Assembly: GCA_000230935.2 (NCBI GenBank)
Contig: AGIQ01000001.1
Span: 558,001-622,000 of the forward strand
Reading direction: 5' to 3'
DNA: 64,000 bases
Source: Mycolicibacterium rhodesiae JS60
GTDB taxonomy: Bacteria; Actinomycetota; Actinomycetes; Mycobacteriales; Mycobacteriaceae
Below, in pieces: positions 61,810-64,000 of this stretch (positions are counted from its first letter, which is position 1; each line of letters starts with the position of its first letter). Position numbers and translations under genes: made by a program. The notes under the pieces are model-generated. The model was given only the letters and a program-made list of their open reading frames with translations, was not told where the DNA came from and made no database searches.

Positions 61810-63192
61810 GTGACTTCACCTGACAACCTCCCTCGCACTCTTGGCGAATTGCGCGCAACCGGGCATCGGGAGCGCAGCGTCAAGCAGGAGATCCGGGAAA
61901 ACCTCCTCACCGCGCTTGCGGAAGGAGATGACGTCTGGCCTGGCATTTTCGGATTCGAGGACACCGTTCTGCCGCAGCTGGAGCGGGCGCTGATCGCCGG
62001 CCACGACTTCGTTCTGCTCGGTGAGCGTGGTCAGGGCAAGACCCGGCTGCTGCGCTCGCTGCAGAACTTGCTCGACGAGTGGACGCCGGTGATCGCCGGG
62101 TCGGAACTCGGTGAGCACCCCTACAGCCCGATCACCCCGCAGTCGATCCGCCGGGCGGCCGACCTCGGGGAGGCACTGCCCGTCGCGTGGCGGCACCGCA
62201 GCGAGCGCTACACCGAGAAGCTCGCCACCCCGGATACCAGCGTGGCGGACCTGGTCGGTGACATCGACCCCATCAAGGTCGCCGAAGGCCGTAGCCTCGG
62301 CGATCCGGAAACCATCGCCTACGGGCTGATCCCACGGGCGCACCGCGGCATCGTCGCGGTCAACGAGCTGCCCGACCTCGCCGAGCGCATCCAGGTCTCG
62401 ATGCTCAACGTGATGGAGGAGCGCGACATCCAGGTGCGCGGTTACACATTGCGGCTGCCGCTGGACGTGCTCGTGGTCGCCAGCGCGAATCCCGAGGACT
62501 ACACCAACCGGGGCCGCATCATCACCCCGCTGAAGGACCGCTTCGGCGCCGAGATCCGCACGCACTACCCGCGTGAGCTCGACGCCGAGGTCGGGGTCAT
62601 CACGCAGGAAGCGCACCTGTCCGCACAGGTTCCGACCTACCTGATGCAGATCATTGCCCGCTTCGCGCGCTACCTGCGGGAGTCGAACTCCGTCGATCAG
62701 CGCTCGGGGGTGTCGGCGCGGTTCGCGATCGCCGCGGCCGAGACCGTCGCGGCGTCGGCCCGTCATCGCGGCGCGGTGCTCGGCGAGGATGAGCCGGTCG
62801 CCCGGGTGGTGGACCTGGGCACCGTGATCGACGTGCTGCGCGGCAAGCTGGAATTCGAGTCCGGCGAGGAGGGGCGCGAGCAGGCCGTGCTCGAACACCT
62901 GTTGCGCCGTGCCACCGCCGATACCGCACAGCGCACGCTCGGCGGCATCGACGTCGGCCCACTGGTGGCCGCTGTCGAGGGCGGCTCGGCGGTGACGACC
63001 GGCGAGCAGGTGGCGGCCAAAGACGTGCTGGCCGCGCTGCCCGATCTGCCGGTCATCGACGCGATCGCCAAGCGGCTGGCGGCCGAGACCGAGGGCGAGC
63101 GTGCCGCAGCGCTGGAATTGGCGCTGGAGGCGCTGTATTTGGCCAAGCGCATCGACAAGGTGACGGGCGAAGGCGAAACCGTCTATGGCTAA
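61810..63192 (+). CDS. MoxR/magnesium-chelatase-like AAA ATPase (Rv0958 type)
   Basis: A 460-residue AAA+ protein. It has Walker A in LLGERGQGKTRLLRSL, Walker B and adjacent residues in GIVAVNELPDLAERIQVSMLNVMEERDIQVRG, and sensor segments 'VVASANPEDYTNRGRIITPLKDRFGAEIRT' like those of Mg-chelatase BchI subunits. It overlaps by 8 bp with a gene for a partner protein (Rv0959 type), the usual MoxR-VWA pairing. A chaperone-like or metal-insertion role is likely. It is not part of a bacteriochlorophyll pathway. Confidence 0.89.
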   Translation: MTSPDNLPRTLGELRATGHRERSVKQEIRENLLTALAEGDDVWPGIFGFEDTVLPQLERALIAGHDFVLLGERGQGKTRLLRSLQNLLDEWTPVIAGSELGEHPYSPITPQSIRRAADLGEALPVAWRHRSERYTEKLATPDTSVADLVGDIDPIKVAEGRSLGDPETIAYGLIPRAHRGIVAVNELPDLAERIQVSMLNVMEERDIQVRGYTLRLPLDVLVVASANPEDYTNRGRIITPLKDRFGAEIRTHYPRELDAEVGVITQEAHLSAQVPTYLMQIIARFARYLRESNSVDQRSGVSARFAIAAAETVAASARHRGAVLGEDEPVARVVDLGTVIDVLRGKLEFESGEEGREQAVLEHLLRRATADTAQRTLGGIDVGPLVAAVEGGSAVTTGEQVAAKDVLAALPDLPVIDAIAKRLAAETEGERAAALELALEALYLAKRIDKVTGEGETVYG

Positions 63193-64000
63193 ACCCGATC
63201 GGGGACATGCCCACGACTCGCGGTATTCGGCGTACACCGGGGGTCCTGACCCTCTGGCGCCGCCGGTGGATCTGCGGGACGCGCTCGAGCAGATCGGGCG
63301 GGATGTCATGGAGGGCACCTCGCCGCGGCGGGCGCTGTCCGAGCTGCTGCGCCGCGGCACCAAAGGGACCAGGGGCGCCGACCGGCTGGCCGCCGAGGTC
63401 AACCGCCGACGGCGAGAGTTGTTGAACCGCAACAACCTTGACGGCACCCTTCAGGAGATCAAGCAGCTGCTGGACGAGGCGGTGCTCGCCGAGCGCAAGG
63501 AATTGGCACGGGCACTCGACGACGATGCCCGGTTCGCCGAACTGCAGATCGAGGCGTTGTCGCCGTCGCCGGCCAAGGCCGTTCAGGAGCTGTCCGAATA
63601 CAACTGGCGCAGCCCCGAGGCGCGCCAGAAGTACGAGCAGATTAAGGATCTGCTCGGCCGGGAGATGCTCGATCAGCGATTCGCCGGGATGAAGCAGGCG
63701 CTGGAAAACGCCACCGATTCCGACCGCCAAGCCGTCAACGAGATGCTCGACGACCTCAACGACTTGCTGGACAAGCACTCTCGCGGCGAGGACAGTCCCG
63801 ACGACTTTGATGAGTTCATGCGCAAGCATGGCCAGTATTTCCCGGAGAATCCGAAGAACGTGGAGGAGCTGCTCGACTCGTTGGCCAAGCGGGCCGCGGC
63901 CGCTCAGCGATTCCGCAACAGCCTGTCCGCCGACCAGCGTGCCGAGCTGGATGCCTTGGCGCAGCAGGCATTCGGGTCACCAGAGTTGATGAGCGCCCTC
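63185..64000 (+). CDS. Rv0959-type partner of the AAA ATPase, N-terminal part (3' end outside window)
   Basis: An open frame begins with ATG at 63185, inside the last codons of the ATPase gene, and runs without a stop to the end of the window (272 codons). It begins MAKPDRGHAHDSRYSAYTGGPDPLAPPVDL, followed by a charged, helical region rich in Glu, Leu, Arg and Asp (e.g. 'NLDGTLQEIKQLLDEAVLAERKELARAL'). In Rv0959 a von Willebrand A domain follows later; it lies beyond this window. The start overlap of 8 bp indicates coupling with the ATPase. Confidence 0.85.
   Translation, partial: MAKPDRGHAHDSRYSAYTGGPDPLAPPVDLRDALEQIGRDVMEGTSPRRALSELLRRGTKGTRGADRLAAEVNRRRRELLNRNNLDGTLQEIKQLLDEAVLAERKELARALDDDARFAELQIEALSPSPAKAVQELSEYNWRSPEARQKYEQIKDLLGREMLDQRFAGMKQALENATDSDRQAVNEMLDDLNDLLDKHSRGEDSPDDFDEFMRKHGQYFPENPKNVEELLDSLAKRAAAAQRFRNSLSADQRAELDALAQQAFGSPELMSAL

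Noticed and set aside
59981-61858. 625-codon minus-strand open frame opposite purH
   Set aside because: Shadow frame; Arg/His/Asp-rich translation with no domain, while purH is certain.

Overview
The window reads as chromosome of a fast-growing or environmental mycobacterium (Mycolicibacterium-like). Supporting signs are the high GC content, heavy use of GTG and TTG starts, LpqN/LpqT and DUF7373-type lipoproteins, several F420/LLM-family oxidoreductases, a ku/ligD end-joining pair, a 13E12-type HNH protein, and a gene order that from memory follows the M. tuberculosis stretch Rv0913c to Rv0959 with insertions. Both ends are cut inside genes (an ABC-F ATPase on the left, an Rv0959-like protein on the right). 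I found no insertion sequence, prophage, CRISPR array or rRNA, and one tRNA (Arg-CCT). No gap between genes exceeds 300 bp; the largest are 50756-51016, 46473-46715 and 6901-7128.

Layout. 1-7000: ABC-F end, small membrane protein and GNAT, hsp20 under a perfect CIRCE operator, lipoprotein, then a minus-strand operon of thiolase-like protein, carotenoid oxygenase and double-HxlR regulator. 7100-11400: GAF-ANTAR protein, membrane diguanylate cyclase, a coupled alpha/beta hydrolase / YciI-like / TrpF-like operon, VOC protein, tRNA-Arg. 11400-19400: LLM protein, carboxylate-amine ligase, a LuxE/LuxC-like (GriD/GriC-like) carboxylate-reducing pair, lipoprotein, mntH with a gamma-glutamyl-cleaving fusion protein. 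19400-26900: exported small proteins, a KstR-boxed SDR / amine-dehydrogenase-like operon, ku, ligD, HNH protein. 26900-32100: rnhA-VOC-prpE, SRPBCC protein, enoyl-CoA hydratase, and an LLM protein behind a perfect KstR-like palindrome. 32100-39200: DUF2231 protein, P1B-5-type metal ATPase with a hemerythrin tail, MFS transporter, cobF, holin-like protein, full-length fpg2, SDR. 39200-50800: pgi, aldehyde dehydrogenase, acyl-CoA synthetase, OatA-like acyltransferase, chorismate mutase, uvrD1, membrane protein, M23 peptidase. 50800-64000: sucCD, thiolase-like TLP1, two LLM enzymes (one SfnG-like), two membrane proteins, zinc-binding small protein, purN-purH, and a MoxR-like ATPase with its partner.

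Regulation is the most informative layer. The region upstream of the chorismate mutase gene has the full architecture of a Phe/Tyr transcription attenuator: a short ORF ending in clustered Phe and Tyr codons, a pause hairpin, an alternative pairing, and a strong terminator-like hairpin just before the gene. I regard this as the best candidate here for an undescribed system. Further sites are a perfect CIRCE, two KstR-type boxes, and a CRP-type site upstream of sucCD. Functionally the window combines DNA repair (Ku, LigD, UvrD1, Fpg, RNase HI), central metabolism (Pgi, SucCD, PurN/PurH, chorismate mutase, PrpE), lipid and sterol-type metabolism, and metal handling (MntH, P1B-5 ATPase, CobF).
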